Assembly: GCF_009928485.1 (NCBI RefSeq)
Contig: NZ_JAABNP010000014.1
Coordinates: 1-64,000 of the forward strand
DNA from: Clostridium sp. C2-6-12
GTDB taxonomy: Bacteria; Bacillota; Clostridia; Clostridiales; Clostridiaceae
Reading direction: 5' to 3'
Length of the DNA: 64,000 nucleotides
Numbering within the stretch: position 1 is the stretch's first letter; the number at the start of each line of letters is the position of its first letter. The notes under the pieces were generated by a model, which worked only from the letters and a program-made list of their open reading frames with translations, did not search any database and was not told where the DNA came from. A program made the translations under genes and the position numbers. Below, piece after piece: positions 41,139 through 51,602 of this stretch.

Positions 41139-43852
41139 AGAAATTTAATTTAAGTGATGTTAAAAGAATTATTAAAATTTATGTTGCAATAATTATTCCA
41201 ATACTTATAATTGCAATATCAATTTATAATTATCTTTCAAAAAGTGAAATAGATAAAACAAAAGAGATTTTAATAGAAGTACAGAAACAAAAGGCCAAGA
41301 CAGTTCAATATATTATACAAAGTAATTTTAATGAAGCTTATGAAAATTTATTAGTTGTAAAAAATTCCAATGATTTAAAAAATTATATTAATTATTCTGA
41401 CATAAATACGAAAGAAGATTTAGAACAGCTTTTTTTAAGGATCGTAACTAGTAAAAAAAATTTTGATCAAATAAGATTTTTAGATAATAACGGAGATGAG
41501 GTTATTAGAGTTAACAGTGATGTAAAAGGGCCTTATTTAGTGTCTAAGGATAAATTACAAAATAATAGCAATAGTGATTATTATATAAATACAAGTAAAT
41601 TAAATAAGGATGAAGTTTTTATATCAGACATGGGCTTGAATATGGAAAGCGGAGAAGTCGAAATTCCTTATAAACCTATTATTAGAATATGTGTACCTAT
41701 ATATTCCTCTAATAACATATATAAGGGCGTTTTAGTTGTAAATTATTTAGGACAAGATATGTTAGATGTTTTAAGTGAAGAATATGAAGACTCAGTTTAT
41801 ACTTTCATTAAACCATCATTGATAAATAATGATGGATATTACTTGTTTAATTCAGATGATATGCAAAATTTTGGATTCGCGTTGAAAAATGAAAAAAACA
41901 ATGTGATATATGATTTTGATAAGAAACTATGGGAAAATATAAAATCAAAGGATTCTGGATATTATGAAAAAGGCAATGAAGTATATTATTACATGAATGT
42001 AAAGCCATTGTATAACATTGATTTTACAGGTGAAAATAACTATTCTTGGTTTATTGTATCTAAATTTAATTTAGAAGATTTGCCTATTGTTAATGAACAA
42101 GTCTTTTTGGGGATGAGAGATAGAGACATATTTATCTTAATTGGAGTTTCAATATTAATTTTAATAATTTTGAGCATAATTTATTATTCTCAAAAAGATA
42201 AAGAAGAATTAAATATATTACAAAAAATGATTGAAAATATTAATGATGCTGTTCTTATTACAGATAATAAAACTAAAATAACATATGTAAATCAGTCTTT
42301 TGAAAAAATAACTGGATATACTAGGGAAGATGTTTTAGGATTAAAAACTAACTATTTTAAAACAGGGAAACAATCTGCTGAATTTTATAAGGAAATGTGG
42401 AATTCCATAAACACTAAAGGCTATTGGTCAGGAGAATTATGGGATAAGAAAAAAGATGGGGTTTTATACTCTAAAAAACTTAGCATATATACATTGAAAG
42501 ACAAATCTAATATGAATATTACTAAGTATATGGGAATATTTAGCGATTTAACAGATAGCTTAGAGAAAGAAAATTATATTGAAAAGCTAAAGAATTATAA
42601 TTTGAAGACTAATTTGCCAAATGAAAATTTAACAAATTTATTAATAAATAATATTATTAAAAATCAAAATATAAATTTTAGTATTATATATTTTACTATC
42701 GAAAACTATAACAGCCTTTTATTTAAATTTAATGAAGATGATACACTTTTTATTAATCCGTTAATTAAGAATATTAAAAAGCTACTTAAAGAAGAAGATT
42801 TTATTGCTCAAATTGCTAAAAATAATTTTATAGTAGGGATATCTTCTTATAATACAAAAGAAGATGTTAGAACCTTTGTTGATAAATTATTTAATGAAAG
42901 CAATAAACTATTTAGACAAAAAGAGGAAATAATATTCTTAGATATGAAGGCTGGAATTTCAAGTTATCCTGAAGATGGAAAAGATTCAAATGAGCTTGTA
43001 AGTAATGCATATATTGCCTTAAATAAAGCTTTAAATAATAATGAAGCTAAATATGAGTATTATACATCTGAATTGAAAGCAAATATGGAAAATGAAATAA
43101 AAATGGAAATGCTATTAAGGAGGGCTGTAGAAAACGATGAATTAAGTATTCATTATCAACCACAAGTTGATATAAACAAAGGAGTAACTGTTGGAGCTGA
43201 AGCTCTTTTAAGATGGAATAACAAAGAACTTGGGAATGTATCTCCAGTAGTATTTATTCCATTGGCAGAGAAAACAGGCGTTATTATTGAAATTGGTTAT
43301 TGGATTATAGAAAATGTATTTAAAGATTATTTATTAATGAGAGAAAAAGTAAGCAGAGATTTTAGAATTTCAATTAACATTTCTCCTATACAATTTAGAG
43401 ATGAAGCACTTATAGAAAAAATTAAAGAATTTGGAGAAAAGTATCAGGTGGATTTTTCAAATTTTGAAATAGAAATAACAGAAAGCACGTTTATTACAGA
43501 TGTAAATGATATTAATAATAAGTTTGATAAGTTTAAAGAACTTGGTTTAACTATTGCAGTAGATGATTTTGGAACAGGATTTTCTTCTTTAAGTTATTTA
43601 AGAAAATTGAATATAGATAAATTAAAGATAGATAGAAGTTTTATAAAAGATTATCCTCAAAATGATAATGGAGAAATAGCTGAACTAATAACTAATATTT
43701 CAAATAAGCTGAATTTGAAAGTTATAACTGAGGGAGCTGAAACAGAAGAGCAAATTAATCACCTTAAATCAATAGGATGCAATCTTGTACAAGGATACTA
43801 TTATAGCAAGCCTTTACCAAAAGAGGATTTTTACAAATTTCTTGATAAGTAG
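41135..43852 (+). CDS. Membrane sensor with dCache, PAS, degenerate GGDEF and EAL domains
   Basis: 905 residues: helix 1 (about 13-33), an extracellular double-Cache-like domain (about 35-325), helix 2 (about 332-352), PAS (about 360-475, NINDAVLITDNKTKITYVNQSFEKITGYTRED), a GGDEF-like domain (about 490-640) in which the GGDEF loop is replaced by AKNNF, and an EAL domain (about 655-900). The EAL domain keeps GAEALLRW (about 686-693), EITES, DDFGTGFSS, LKIDRSFI and TEGAET, so it should be an active cyclic-di-GMP phosphodiesterase regulated by the other domains. Start ATG with ATGGAGGTG. Confidence 0.85.
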   Translation: MKKFNLSDVKRIIKIYVAIIIPILIIAISIYNYLSKSEIDKTKEILIEVQKQKAKTVQYIIQSNFNEAYENLLVVKNSNDLKNYINYSDINTKEDLEQLFLRIVTSKKNFDQIRFLDNNGDEVIRVNSDVKGPYLVSKDKLQNNSNSDYYINTSKLNKDEVFISDMGLNMESGEVEIPYKPIIRICVPIYSSNNIYKGVLVVNYLGQDMLDVLSEEYEDSVYTFIKPSLINNDGYYLFNSDDMQNFGFALKNEKNNVIYDFDKKLWENIKSKDSGYYEKGNEVYYYMNVKPLYNIDFTGENNYSWFIVSKFNLEDLPIVNEQVFLGMRDRDIFILIGVSILILIILSIIYYSQKDKEELNILQKMIENINDAVLITDNKTKITYVNQSFEKITGYTREDVLGLKTNYFKTGKQSAEFYKEMWNSINTKGYWSGELWDKKKDGVLYSKKLSIYTLKDKSNMNITKYMGIFSDLTDSLEKENYIEKLKNYNLKTNLPNENLTNLLINNIIKNQNINFSIIYFTIENYNSLLFKFNEDDTLFINPLIKNIKKLLKEEDFIAQIAKNNFIVGISSYNTKEDVRTFVDKLFNESNKLFRQKEEIIFLDMKAGISSYPEDGKDSNELVSNAYIALNKALNNNEAKYEYYTSELKANMENEIKMEMLLRRAVENDELSIHYQPQVDINKGVTVGAEALLRWNNKELGNVSPVVFIPLAEKTGVIIEIGYWIIENVFKDYLLMREKVSRDFRISINISPIQFRDEALIEKIKEFGEKYQVDFSNFEIEITESTFITDVNDINNKFDKFKELGLTIAVDDFGTGFSSLSYLRKLNIDKLKIDRSFIKDYPQNDNGEIAELITNISNKLNLKVITEGAETEEQINHLKSIGCNLVQGYYYSKPLPKEDFYKFLDK

Positions 43853-43910
43853 CAGTAGAAGAGTAATGATGCTACTACATATTAGTGCGAGTGTATTGGA
43901 GGCGTATAAA

Positions 43911-44579
43911 ATGGATTTAAAAACATGGAATTCAAATTTAAAAAATTTAAGAGAAATACTTTTGAAAAAAGATAAAATAGAGGAAAGTAAAAGTTTATTC
44001 TTAAAATTACATTCTATGGTACATTCTTCAGACATGTCTGGAATAAGGGAAAAAACCTTTGAAGATGAATTGTGGGAAGGATTAGATGAAGAAAAATTCA
44101 AAACGGCAACAAATGAAAAAGGACGTACAATTGCATATGGTATATGGCATTCTACTAGAATAGAAGATATTACTATGAATTTATTAGTTGAGGGTGATAC
44201 TCAGGTATTAAATTCAGGAAACTGGAAGGAAAAAATAAATTCTATAATAAATGATACTGGTAATGCATTAAATGAAGAGGAAATATTAGAATTTAGTAAA
44301 AATATAAATATGCAGGAGCTAAAAAATTACAGAATTGCTGTTGGCAGAAAAACACAAGAAATAGTAAAAAAATTAACTTATGAGGATATGAAAAAGAAAT
44401 TTAATAAGGCTCAATTAAAGAGAATAATAGATGAAGGTGCTGTTTTAGATGTTGAAGGTTCAAACTGGTTAATAGATTTTTGGGGAAAGAAAAACGTAGC
44501 AGGAATATTATTAATGCCTGGGACAAGGCATCATTTGGTTCATTTAAACGAATCATTCCGTGCAAAGAAAAAAGCTTAA
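43911..44579 (+). CDS. DinB/YfiT-like putative metalloprotein
   Basis: 222 residues from the ATG at 43911, which has TTGGAGGCG before it; upstream in-frame starts overlap the EAL gene. The helix bundle pattern fits DinB-like proteins: a histidine in LHSMVHSSDM (about residue 32-38), IWHSTRIEDITMN (about 81) and RHHLVHLNE (about 207-212), the three places where DinB proteins bind a metal. Many such proteins are thiol-dependent transferases (bacillithiol or mycothiol linked) or of unknown activity. Start 58 bases after the EAL protein gene. Confidence 0.6.
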   Translation: MDLKTWNSNLKNLREILLKKDKIEESKSLFLKLHSMVHSSDMSGIREKTFEDELWEGLDEEKFKTATNEKGRTIAYGIWHSTRIEDITMNLLVEGDTQVLNSGNWKEKINSIINDTGNALNEEEILEFSKNINMQELKNYRIAVGRKTQEIVKKLTYEDMKKKFNKAQLKRIIDEGAVLDVEGSNWLIDFWGKKNVAGILLMPGTRHHLVHLNESFRAKKKA

Positions 44580-44621
44580 TAAGCTAAGAAATTTGTTTTT
44601 TGGAGGAGAGGTTTTGTTAAT

Positions 44622-45308
44622 ATGAAGAATAATATAGAGGTTGTGTTTTTTGATTTGTTTTTTACCTTAATTACTCCTAAATATAATAATGGTAGAAATG
44701 AAAATAATGTTTTAGAAATATCAAAAGAACAATGGGAAGAGTGTGCAGAGGATAATGATTTGTATTTAGAAAGAGCTATTGGAAAGGAAAAGAATCCACA
44801 AAAAATAATTGAAAAGATTATTGAAAAAAGTGAAATAAAGGCTAGCAATAAGCAGATAAAAGAAATCTTGGAGTTAAGAAAAGATAGATTTCAAAAGTCA
44901 TTAACTGATGTGGATTACAAAATTCTTGAGGTTCTTTTAGATATTAAGAAAAGTGGCAAAAGATTATGTTTAATTAGTAATGCAGATGTAATAGATGTAA
45001 TGTATTGGAACCAATCTCCATTAAGCAATTTGTTTGATGATGCAGTATTTTCATATAAAGTAGGGTATGTAAAACCTCAAAGTGAAATATATCAAATTGG
45101 ATTAGGTAAAATGAATACTATACCAGAAAAATCAGTTTTTATTGGAGATGGTGGCTCTGATGAACTAAGGGGAGCTAAAAGATTAGGAATGAAAACAATA
45201 CTATCAGGATATTTCTTGGAAAAAGAAAGAAAAGATCAAGCTATTATTGATTTTGCTGATTATTCTATAAAAGATTTTAGAGAGATTCTTGAAATAATAA
45301 ATAATTAA
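44622..45308 (+). CDS. HAD-superfamily hydrolase
   Basis: 228 residues. Motif I is FDLFFTL with the nucleophile D11; the usual second aspartate position (D+2) is F13, as in haloacid-dehalogenase-like members rather than DxD phosphatases. Motif II is CLISNAD, motif III the lysine in YVKPQSEIY, motif IV FIGDGGSDELRGAKRLGM. The cap is helical (about 20-90). Substrate unknown. It follows the DinB-like gene by 42 bases and ends at a strong terminator. Confidence 0.8.
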   Translation: MKNNIEVVFFDLFFTLITPKYNNGRNENNVLEISKEQWEECAEDNDLYLERAIGKEKNPQKIIEKIIEKSEIKASNKQIKEILELRKDRFQKSLTDVDYKILEVLLDIKKSGKRLCLISNADVIDVMYWNQSPLSNLFDDAVFSYKVGYVKPQSEIYQIGLGKMNTIPEKSVFIGDGGSDELRGAKRLGMKTILSGYFLEKERKDQAIIDFADYSIKDFREILEIINN

Positions 45309-45316
45309 ATTTATAG

Positions 45317-45375
45317 ACAAATACTACCTTTGATTAACTTTAAGTAATTAATCAAAGGTAGTATTTGTTTTTTTA
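45317..45375. terminator. Very strong bidirectional terminator
   Basis: Perfect 20-base arms at 45317-45336 and 45349-45368 around a 12-base loop, followed by seven T. It lies between convergent genes ending at 45308 and 45403. Confidence 0.85.
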
Positions 45376-45402
45376 TTATAAAATAATATATTTTCAATTA
45401 AT

Positions 45403-46296
45403 TTATATGGTATCAGAGATAGCTTCAATTGGCTGATATACATATAATTCACAATAATTATCCTTCGACATTGAATTATCTATATATTCAAATCTAAAGG
45501 TATCAGCAAATTTATAACCTGATTTAAAAATCCATTTTCTATATAATTGGACTAATAAGCGACCTAAATGTCTTCCGTTGAGGTCATCAGGGCGGAAAAA
45601 ACCAACAAAACGAAATACAACATATTTATGAGCAGGTATTGAAATACCTGACATTCCACTTGGAACTTCTTCCAAGTTAGATACTTCTGCACTTGGTATG
45701 TAGTATATAAATCCATTACTGCTCCAGTCAGTATAACCATAATAAATATTTGAATTTACAATATTGCTGATTTTATTTTTATGATTGTAAAAGAAATCCC
45801 GACCATAAGAATTAGCACTTTTATCTCCAGATTTACTTAATATTTTATGTTTAACACCAATTAAGTTGAATTTTTGTTTAAATATAAAGCTTGGTGTATA
45901 GGTAATTGAATTTCCTAGAGAAAAAATATCGTCAGCATTTATCTTTTCTGTAAGAACTAAGCTTAAAGAGGTTTTTTGAGATTTTATTTTTAATGGGGTA
46001 ACCCCAAATTTCTTTTTAAATGCTCTAATATAAGACTGTTCATAATCAAAACCATAATTTAAAGCTATATCTATAATTCTCATATTAGTATTTAAGAGTT
46101 CGTTAAGGCTATTGGTTAATTTACGTGATTGAACATATTCCATAATAGATTCCCCTGTAAGGGACTTAAATATTCTATGGAGATAATATTTTGATAATCC
46201 TGTATAAAGAGAGATATCATCTAAAGAAATTCTATCAGAAATATTCTTTTCAATATAATCTATAGTTGTTATTATAGTTTCTTTTAAGTCCTTCAT
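45403..46296 (-). CDS. AraC-family regulator with GyrI-like effector domain
   Basis: 297 residues. Residues about 8-110 hold the two AraC helix-turn-helix motifs (SLDDISLYTGLSKYYLHRIFKSLTGESIMEYVQSRKL; IIDIALNYGFDYEQSYIRAFKKKFGVTPLKIK). Residues about 140-297 resemble the GyrI/Rob-type ligand-binding domain (FNLIGVKHKILSKS, YGYTDWSSNGFIYYIPSAEV, IPAHKYVVFRFVGFF, RFEYIDN, CELYVYQPI), which binds hydrophobic drugs. Target unknown; neighbours are not transporters. It is divergent from fabF across 245 bases. Confidence 0.8.
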   Translation of the reverse strand: MKDLKETIITTIDYIEKNISDRISLDDISLYTGLSKYYLHRIFKSLTGESIMEYVQSRKLTNSLNELLNTNMRIIDIALNYGFDYEQSYIRAFKKKFGVTPLKIKSQKTSLSLVLTEKINADDIFSLGNSITYTPSFIFKQKFNLIGVKHKILSKSGDKSANSYGRDFFYNHKNKISNIVNSNIYYGYTDWSSNGFIYYIPSAEVSNLEEVPSGMSGISIPAHKYVVFRFVGFFRPDDLNGRHLGRLLVQLYRKWIFKSGYKFADTFRFEYIDNSMSKDNYCELYVYQPIEAISDTI

Positions 46297-46541
46297 ATTT
46301 TAAACACCTTTTCCTAATAATAGAACTATTAAAAAAAGCAATATCTGTTCATTTTAATAAATAAATTCTATTAAAATTGTATTTGTAGGAAAAATTAATT
46401 TGTTAAAAAACATTATATATAATGTGGTTATTAAAGTAAAGAATATTAATTTTATGAAATTATACTATTTCTTTATTGAATAACAGTATAACTTCAATAA
46501 TTAATTAGTGTGAAGAATTTTATAATTTTAGGAGGCTTAAA

Positions 46542-47774
46542 ATGAAAAGGAGAGTAGTTATTACAGGAGTGGGGAGTATATCATCTCTAGGTATTGGGGC
46601 TCATAAGCTATGGGAATCAATCAAAGAAGGAAAGTGTGGAATAAGTACAATTGAAAGAATAGATATTTCCAATTTGCCTGTTAAAGTTGGAGCAGAAGTA
46701 AAAGATTTTAATCCAGAAGAATTTATAGATAAAAAAGAAGTTAAAAGAACAGATAGGTTTGCACAATTTGCATTAGCAGCGGCTAAAATGGCAGTTGAAG
46801 ATTCAAAGCTTGATTTGGATAAGGTAAACAAAGATAGAATGGGAGTAATAATTGGATCTGGTGTTGGAGGAATTGAAACTATGTTAAATCAACATAGAGA
46901 ATTTCTAGATAGGGGTTATAGAAGAGTTAGTCCTTTTGTAGTCCCAATGATGATACCTAATATGGCATCAGGTCTTGTAGCTATAAAGTTTGGAGCTAAA
47001 GGTTTTAATGAATGTACAGTTACTGCTTGTGCATCTTCAACAAATTCCATAGGCAATTCCTTTAAGGTAATACAAAGAAATGATGCAGATATAATGATAG
47101 CTGGGGGTGCAGAAGCATGTATAAATGGGTTAACTTTAGCTGGATTTTCTGCAAGTAAAGCAATGACTACAAATGATAATCCTATTGAAGCTTGTAGACC
47201 TTTTGATTTAAATAGAAATGGTTTTGTCTTAGGAGAAGGTTCAGGAGTTCTCATTCTTGAAGAACTTGAACATGCATTAAATAGAGGCGCTGAAATTATA
47301 GCTGAAATAGTAGGATATGGATGTACAAATGATGCATATCATATGACAGCACCTGCTGAAGGGGGCGAAGGGGCAGCAAAATGCATGAAGCTTGCAATTG
47401 AAGATGCAGGAATAAATACTACTGATATTGGATATATAAATGCACATGGAACTTCAACAAAAGCAAATGACAAAGGTGAAACAGCAGCAGTGAAGTCTGT
47501 CTTTGGTAAACATGCATATGAACTAGCTATTAGTTCAACAAAATCAATGACTGGTCATTTACTAGGGGCATCAGGGGCTATTGAAGCTATTATTACATCT
47601 TTGGCACTTAAAGAAGGCTTTTTGCCGCCAACAATAAATTATAAAACTTCAGATCCAGAATGTGATCTTAATTATGTACCTAATATAGGGAAAAGTGCAA
47701 ATATAACATATGCGTTATCCAACTCTTTTGGTTTTGGCGGACATAATGCAGCTCTGGTTTTGAAGGCTTTTTAG
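46542..47774 (+). CDS. fabF: 3-oxoacyl-ACP synthase II
   Basis: 410 residues of the condensing-enzyme family with the catalytic cysteine C163 in CTVTACASSTNS and histidines in INAHGTST (about 303) and KSMTGHLLGASGA (about 339). It extends acyl-ACP with malonyl-ACP in fatty acid synthesis. It stands alone; fabF normally lies in a large fab cluster in clostridia, so this may be an extra copy serving temperature adaptation or a specialised acyl chain. Ribosome binding site TTAGGAGG. No terminator is obvious after it. Confidence 0.9.
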   Translation: MKRRVVITGVGSISSLGIGAHKLWESIKEGKCGISTIERIDISNLPVKVGAEVKDFNPEEFIDKKEVKRTDRFAQFALAAAKMAVEDSKLDLDKVNKDRMGVIIGSGVGGIETMLNQHREFLDRGYRRVSPFVVPMMIPNMASGLVAIKFGAKGFNECTVTACASSTNSIGNSFKVIQRNDADIMIAGGAEACINGLTLAGFSASKAMTTNDNPIEACRPFDLNRNGFVLGEGSGVLILEELEHALNRGAEIIAEIVGYGCTNDAYHMTAPAEGGEGAAKCMKLAIEDAGINTTDIGYINAHGTSTKANDKGETAAVKSVFGKHAYELAISSTKSMTGHLLGASGAIEAIITSLALKEGFLPPTINYKTSDPECDLNYVPNIGKSANITYALSNSFGFGGHNAALVLKAF

Positions 47775-47943
47775 CCGAAAGTTATTAATGGTAGTCAAAG
47801 AATATACTATTGCGTAAATATTTAGCTATAGAAGAGAAATATAATGAATATTAAGAAAATTATGTTATAATTAAAACATAGATATGACAATAAACAGCAT
47901 AATATTTACTAATTAAATTTAAAATGCTATGGAGGGAAACGGA

Positions 47944-48777
47944 ATGGAAAAAGTTTTAGAATCTATGATTGATGTTGCACCAGTAATAAGGAGAATGTTT
48001 GATGAAAAATCATCAATTATAATTTGTGATAAAGAGGGATGTATTTTTAGTTCAGATGGTAAAGAATGCAAAGCTGTAATGGAAAAAGGACAAAAGTTTG
48101 AAAAAGACATACTTGAAAAGAGTGGAATCGGAGAAGTTGTGTTTAGAAATAAGAAAACTTTAAACTCTTTATTTAAAAAAGAGATTCATGGTTTTGATGC
48201 AAAATCCATAGCTATTCCTATTATGAATGAAAAAAATGATGTTGTTGGTTGTATAGGTATTAGCACTAACGCAGAAGAATACGTAAAAGTCCTATCATCT
48301 AGTGAAGAGTTAAATAGTTCACTTAAAGAAACAAATTCAACAGTTTCAGAAATTGCTAGTAGTGCTGTTAAGTTATCTGAAAAATTAAATTATATGGTTG
48401 ATAATACAAAAGTTACAGAAAAGTTAATAAATGAAAGTAGTCAAGCTGTAACTTTAATTGAAAGTATTGCTAAGCAATCAAATCTTCTTGGATTAAATGC
48501 TGCAATTGAATCTTCAAGGGCTGGTGAGTACGGAAAGGGCTTCTCTGTAGTTGCTGGTGAAATGAGAAAATTAGCTTTAGATAGTGGTGAATCTTCTAAG
48601 AAAATTTCAGCTGCACTTGCTGATATGAGTAATAGTATGAAGCAAATAATAGATACAATAAATGAATTGGGAGAAATATCTACTACACAGGCTGCTTCAT
48701 TAGAAGAAGTATCAGCTACTATTGAACATATTTCTTCAAATTCAGAAGTATTGTTTAATCATATAAATAATAACTAA
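47944..48777 (+). CDS. Soluble methyl-accepting chemotaxis-type transducer
   Basis: 277 residues from the ATG at 47944 (GGAGGG 7 bases before it); an ATG at 47929 lies before the ribosome binding site. There is no membrane segment. Residues about 1-120 look like a PAS-type sensor ([43 protein letters not shown]). Residues about 125-277 form the signalling hairpin with the conserved tip [34 protein letters not shown], which contacts CheA/CheW. The signalling part is short (about 150 residues). It would signal from the cytoplasm. Confidence 0.8.
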   Translation: MEKVLESMIDVAPVIRRMFDEKSSIIICDKEGCIFSSDGKECKAVMEKGQKFEKDILEKSGIGEVVFRNKKTLNSLFKKEIHGFDAKSIAIPIMNEKNDVVGCIGISTNAEEYVKVLSSSEELNSSLKETNSTVSEIASSAVKLSEKLNYMVDNTKVTEKLINESSQAVTLIESIAKQSNLLGLNAAIESSRAGEYGKGFSVVAGEMRKLALDSGESSKKISAALADMSNSMKQIIDTINELGEISTTQAASLEEVSATIEHISSNSEVLFNHINNN

Positions 48778-48829
48778 ATTACTTGCCATTTACAAGGATT
48801 AATAAATAGATAAAATTTTAATAGAATTT

Positions 48830-48874
48830 AGAGCATCATTAATAATTATGATTATTTATGATGCTCTTTTTTTG
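48830..48874 (+). terminator. Intrinsic terminator
   Basis: AGAGCATCAT (48830-48839) and ATGATGCTCT (48858-48867) form a perfect stem followed by seven T. Confidence 0.85.
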
Positions 48875-49066
48875 ATTAGGTCAACAATAAATGTGAAATA
48901 TTTTTAACTTCTAATACGAATTTATTCCTAAGATTACATTCTTCAGAAATTCTTCAGATTTACTCCAAATTTTCATTAGAAATGTATTTTAACATTTAAG
49001 TAATACAACTTAAATGAATAAATAGATTTTAAGTTATAGACTTAATAAGATTTTAAGGAGAAAATT

Positions 49067-50899
49067 ATGAAGAAATATATTTTGGTTATGTTTTGCATTA
49101 TGTGTATAATGCAGCTTGGAATTATTAAAAAAGTATCAGCAGAGGAAATTACAAAGGATGTACCTAAGATTGTACTTCTTAAAGGTACAGGGGAAACTAA
49201 GGATGGAAAGCCAGTTTATGAACCAATGGAGGAAAATAAGGATTTTATTGAAATTACACATAATTCGTTTATAAAAAAGTCTTTAGAACTTTATAGTGAA
49301 GCACAAAAATATTGTGATTTAGAAGATAAAAAATTGTATTTTGCTTTTAAAGAAAATTCGGGATGTTATGGTGATGTAGGCTTTTATCTAAAAAAAGATG
49401 GCCAGCTTTATGATAAGACCAAATCACCTTATATTGAACTTTCTACTTGGCAATTGAAAAATTTTGGAGCATTAGAATCCATAACTCAAATATTACCTCA
49501 TGAGATGGGACATGTTATACAAAAAATCCTTACATCAAAGGATGAAGAAATAAAGCAAAAATCAGTAGATATGCATTATTCGAATATTATTACAGAATAT
49601 AGCACTGCTTTTAGTGAAGGCTTTGGTGAACATTTTGAAGTGGTTTCTAGAATGTATGAAGAAAACTCTAGAATTAAAAATAGCATTTATAGAGATATTG
49701 ACAGAACAATAAATTTCACAAAACCAATGATAAGTGGGGGGAATCGAGATTTTCTTTTTCATCTAAGATTAGATTATTATAGAGAATTTTCACCTTTTTG
49801 GCAGCAAAATTATGAAAATTTAAAAAGACATGAACTTGGCTTAAACGGAGATGGGAAGTATAAAAATTCTAGTTATGATTTCAGTGATACAGAAAAATCA
49901 ATTTTGTATAGAAACATGGGCCTTTCACAAGATAAATCAAAAATTAAAAGCTTAGAACAAAGTTTATCTACAGAAATAGTAATTTCAAATTTTTTTGTTA
50001 ATCTTATAACCACTGACACTGTGGAATTGGATAAAAGATATGATAAAGTATTTAATGTTTTTAGCAAATATTTAAATAAAAATGATAAACCTCAGCTAAT
50101 GCAGTTTGTTAGTGGATATATTAAAGAATATCCAGAAGAAAGAGACAGGTTATTAGGTATATTCAAAGAGAGCACAGGCCATGAATTTACAGAGGAATGT
50201 GCACCAGAGATATGGTGTATTAGTAATAGTGAACACATTAATTATATTTTTGATCAATTTGGAGGTGTAAGATATCCTTTTTATATTTTTAATATAAACA
50301 TTTGTGAAAAGGAAGATTTGGAAAGAATAAATGGCATCAGCAAAAGTGATGCAGAAGCAATAATTTTGTACAGAGATAAAGTTAAAGGCTTTAAGAGCAG
50401 TGAGGAATTATTAAATATAAATGGAATAAGCAGTAAAACTATGGAATTATTAACTAAGAGTACAAGCAAAGATGAGATTGAAAAAATAACTGGGAATATA
50501 GATCCAAGTAGTATTGAAAAAAGTTTTTCTAAAATATTTTTAACTAATATAATCCACTTAGGAACTAGATTTATAGTATGGTTTATAATTTTTTCTATTG
50601 TATATCATTTCATTTTTATTAAAAATTATGTTAAAGATAAAAAGAAAATTTTTAAGATTATAGTAAAAAATTTCTTCAAGTTATTATTTTACGTATTAGC
50701 AGGGTTTATTGCTACAGGAATTAGTAGTAAGATTATGGTGGGAGATAAAATTTTGGATCCAATAACCATATTTGTGATTTTTATTAGTATATGTGAGGCC
50801 ATAACGCTTTTAACATTAAGAAAAGATAAGCTGAAAGTAAAAAGAAGTGTTGTATCAACCTTGATGATGCTAGCAATAATCATATATTCATTAATTTAA
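49067..50899 (+). CDS. Secreted/membrane zincin with ComEA-like HhH module (unrecognised family)
   Basis: 610 residues: signal peptide (MKKYILVMFCIMCIMQLGII, end near VSAEE at 26), a metallopeptidase-like domain with HEMGH at 145-149 (ILPHEMGHVIQK) and a following EGFGEHFE (184-191) that could supply the third zinc ligand, a helical region with FWQQNYEN, a tandem helix-hairpin-helix module at about 405-460 (NICEKEDLERINGISKSDAEAIILYRD; GFKSSEELLNINGISSKTMELL) as in ComEA, then four membrane helices (about 498-520, 538-560, 566-585, 590-610). The protease and HhH parts would be outside the cell. I know no named family with this order. The response regulator gene starts 13 bases later. Confidence 0.7.
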   Translation: MKKYILVMFCIMCIMQLGIIKKVSAEEITKDVPKIVLLKGTGETKDGKPVYEPMEENKDFIEITHNSFIKKSLELYSEAQKYCDLEDKKLYFAFKENSGCYGDVGFYLKKDGQLYDKTKSPYIELSTWQLKNFGALESITQILPHEMGHVIQKILTSKDEEIKQKSVDMHYSNIITEYSTAFSEGFGEHFEVVSRMYEENSRIKNSIYRDIDRTINFTKPMISGGNRDFLFHLRLDYYREFSPFWQQNYENLKRHELGLNGDGKYKNSSYDFSDTEKSILYRNMGLSQDKSKIKSLEQSLSTEIVISNFFVNLITTDTVELDKRYDKVFNVFSKYLNKNDKPQLMQFVSGYIKEYPEERDRLLGIFKESTGHEFTEECAPEIWCISNSEHINYIFDQFGGVRYPFYIFNINICEKEDLERINGISKSDAEAIILYRDKVKGFKSSEELLNINGISSKTMELLTKSTSKDEIEKITGNIDPSSIEKSFSKIFLTNIIHLGTRFIVWFIIFSIVYHFIFIKNYVKDKKKIFKIIVKNFFKLLFYVLAGFIATGISSKIMVGDKILDPITIFVIFISICEAITLLTLRKDKLKVKRSVVSTLMMLAIIIYSLI

Positions 50900-50912
50900 G
50901 GAGGACTATTAA

Positions 50913-51602
50913 ATGATGCAACCAACTATATTAGTAGTTGATGATGAAAAAGAGATTAGAGAGCTTATAGAAATATATTTAAAAAATGAGGGATATAAAG
51001 TAATCCTAGCAGAGGAAGGGATAGAAGCTTTAGAAATGGCTCGAAAAGAGAACATACAGCTTATGATTCTAGATATTATGTTGCCCAATATAGATGGAAT
51101 ACAAATTTGTAAAAGAATAAGGGAAGAATTAGATGTTCCAATCATAATGCTGTCAGCTAAGAGAGAAGATAATGATAAGATTTTAGGCATTATGACAGGA
51201 GCAGATGATTATGTAACTAAACCCTTTAATCCTTTAGAGTTAGTAGTAAGAGTAAAGGCTCAGCTTAGAAGGTATCTTAACATGACAAAGAAGCCTCAAA
51301 ATTATGAAATAATAATTGATAATTTAGTCATTAATTCAAAAACTCATGAAGTTTTAATTGGAGAAAAAGAAATAAAATTTACAAGTAAGGAATTTGAAAT
51401 ACTAAGATTACTTGCTGAAAATAGAAATATAGTTTTTAGTAGCAGAAAGATATATGAAAATGTATGGAAGGAAGAATTTTTTGAATCAGATTCCACAATT
51501 ATGACTCATATAAAAAATATAAGAGAAAAGCTTGGAGATAACGTTAAAAATCCTAAATATATAAAAACTGTATGGGGAGTTGGATATAAAATTGAAGGGT
51601 AA
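50913..51602 (+). CDS. OmpR-family response regulator
   Basis: 229 residues: receiver domain with the acidic pair D10-D11, the phosphorylation site D54 in LMILDIMLPN, T/S and K in MLSAK and VTKPFNPLELV, and a C-terminal winged helix (about 130-229, ending NPKYIKTVWGVGYKIEG). AAGGAGG is 8 bases before the ATG. It overlaps the kinase gene and follows the zincin gene by 13 bases, so the three form one operon. Targets unknown. Confidence 0.9.
   Translation: MMQPTILVVDDEKEIRELIEIYLKNEGYKVILAEEGIEALEMARKENIQLMILDIMLPNIDGIQICKRIREELDVPIIMLSAKREDNDKILGIMTGADDYVTKPFNPLELVVRVKAQLRRYLNMTKKPQNYEIIIDNLVINSKTHEVLIGEKEIKFTSKEFEILRLLAENRNIVFSSRKIYENVWKEEFFESDSTIMTHIKNIREKLGDNVKNPKYIKTVWGVGYKIEG

Noticed and set aside
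44622..45308. HAD protein regarded as inactive because motif I lacks the second Asp
   Set aside because: Dehalogenase-like HAD proteins normally have another residue there; the other motifs are intact.
46916..47254. Minus-strand ORF of 112 codons inside fabF
   Set aside because: Antisense shadow of a highly conserved gene.
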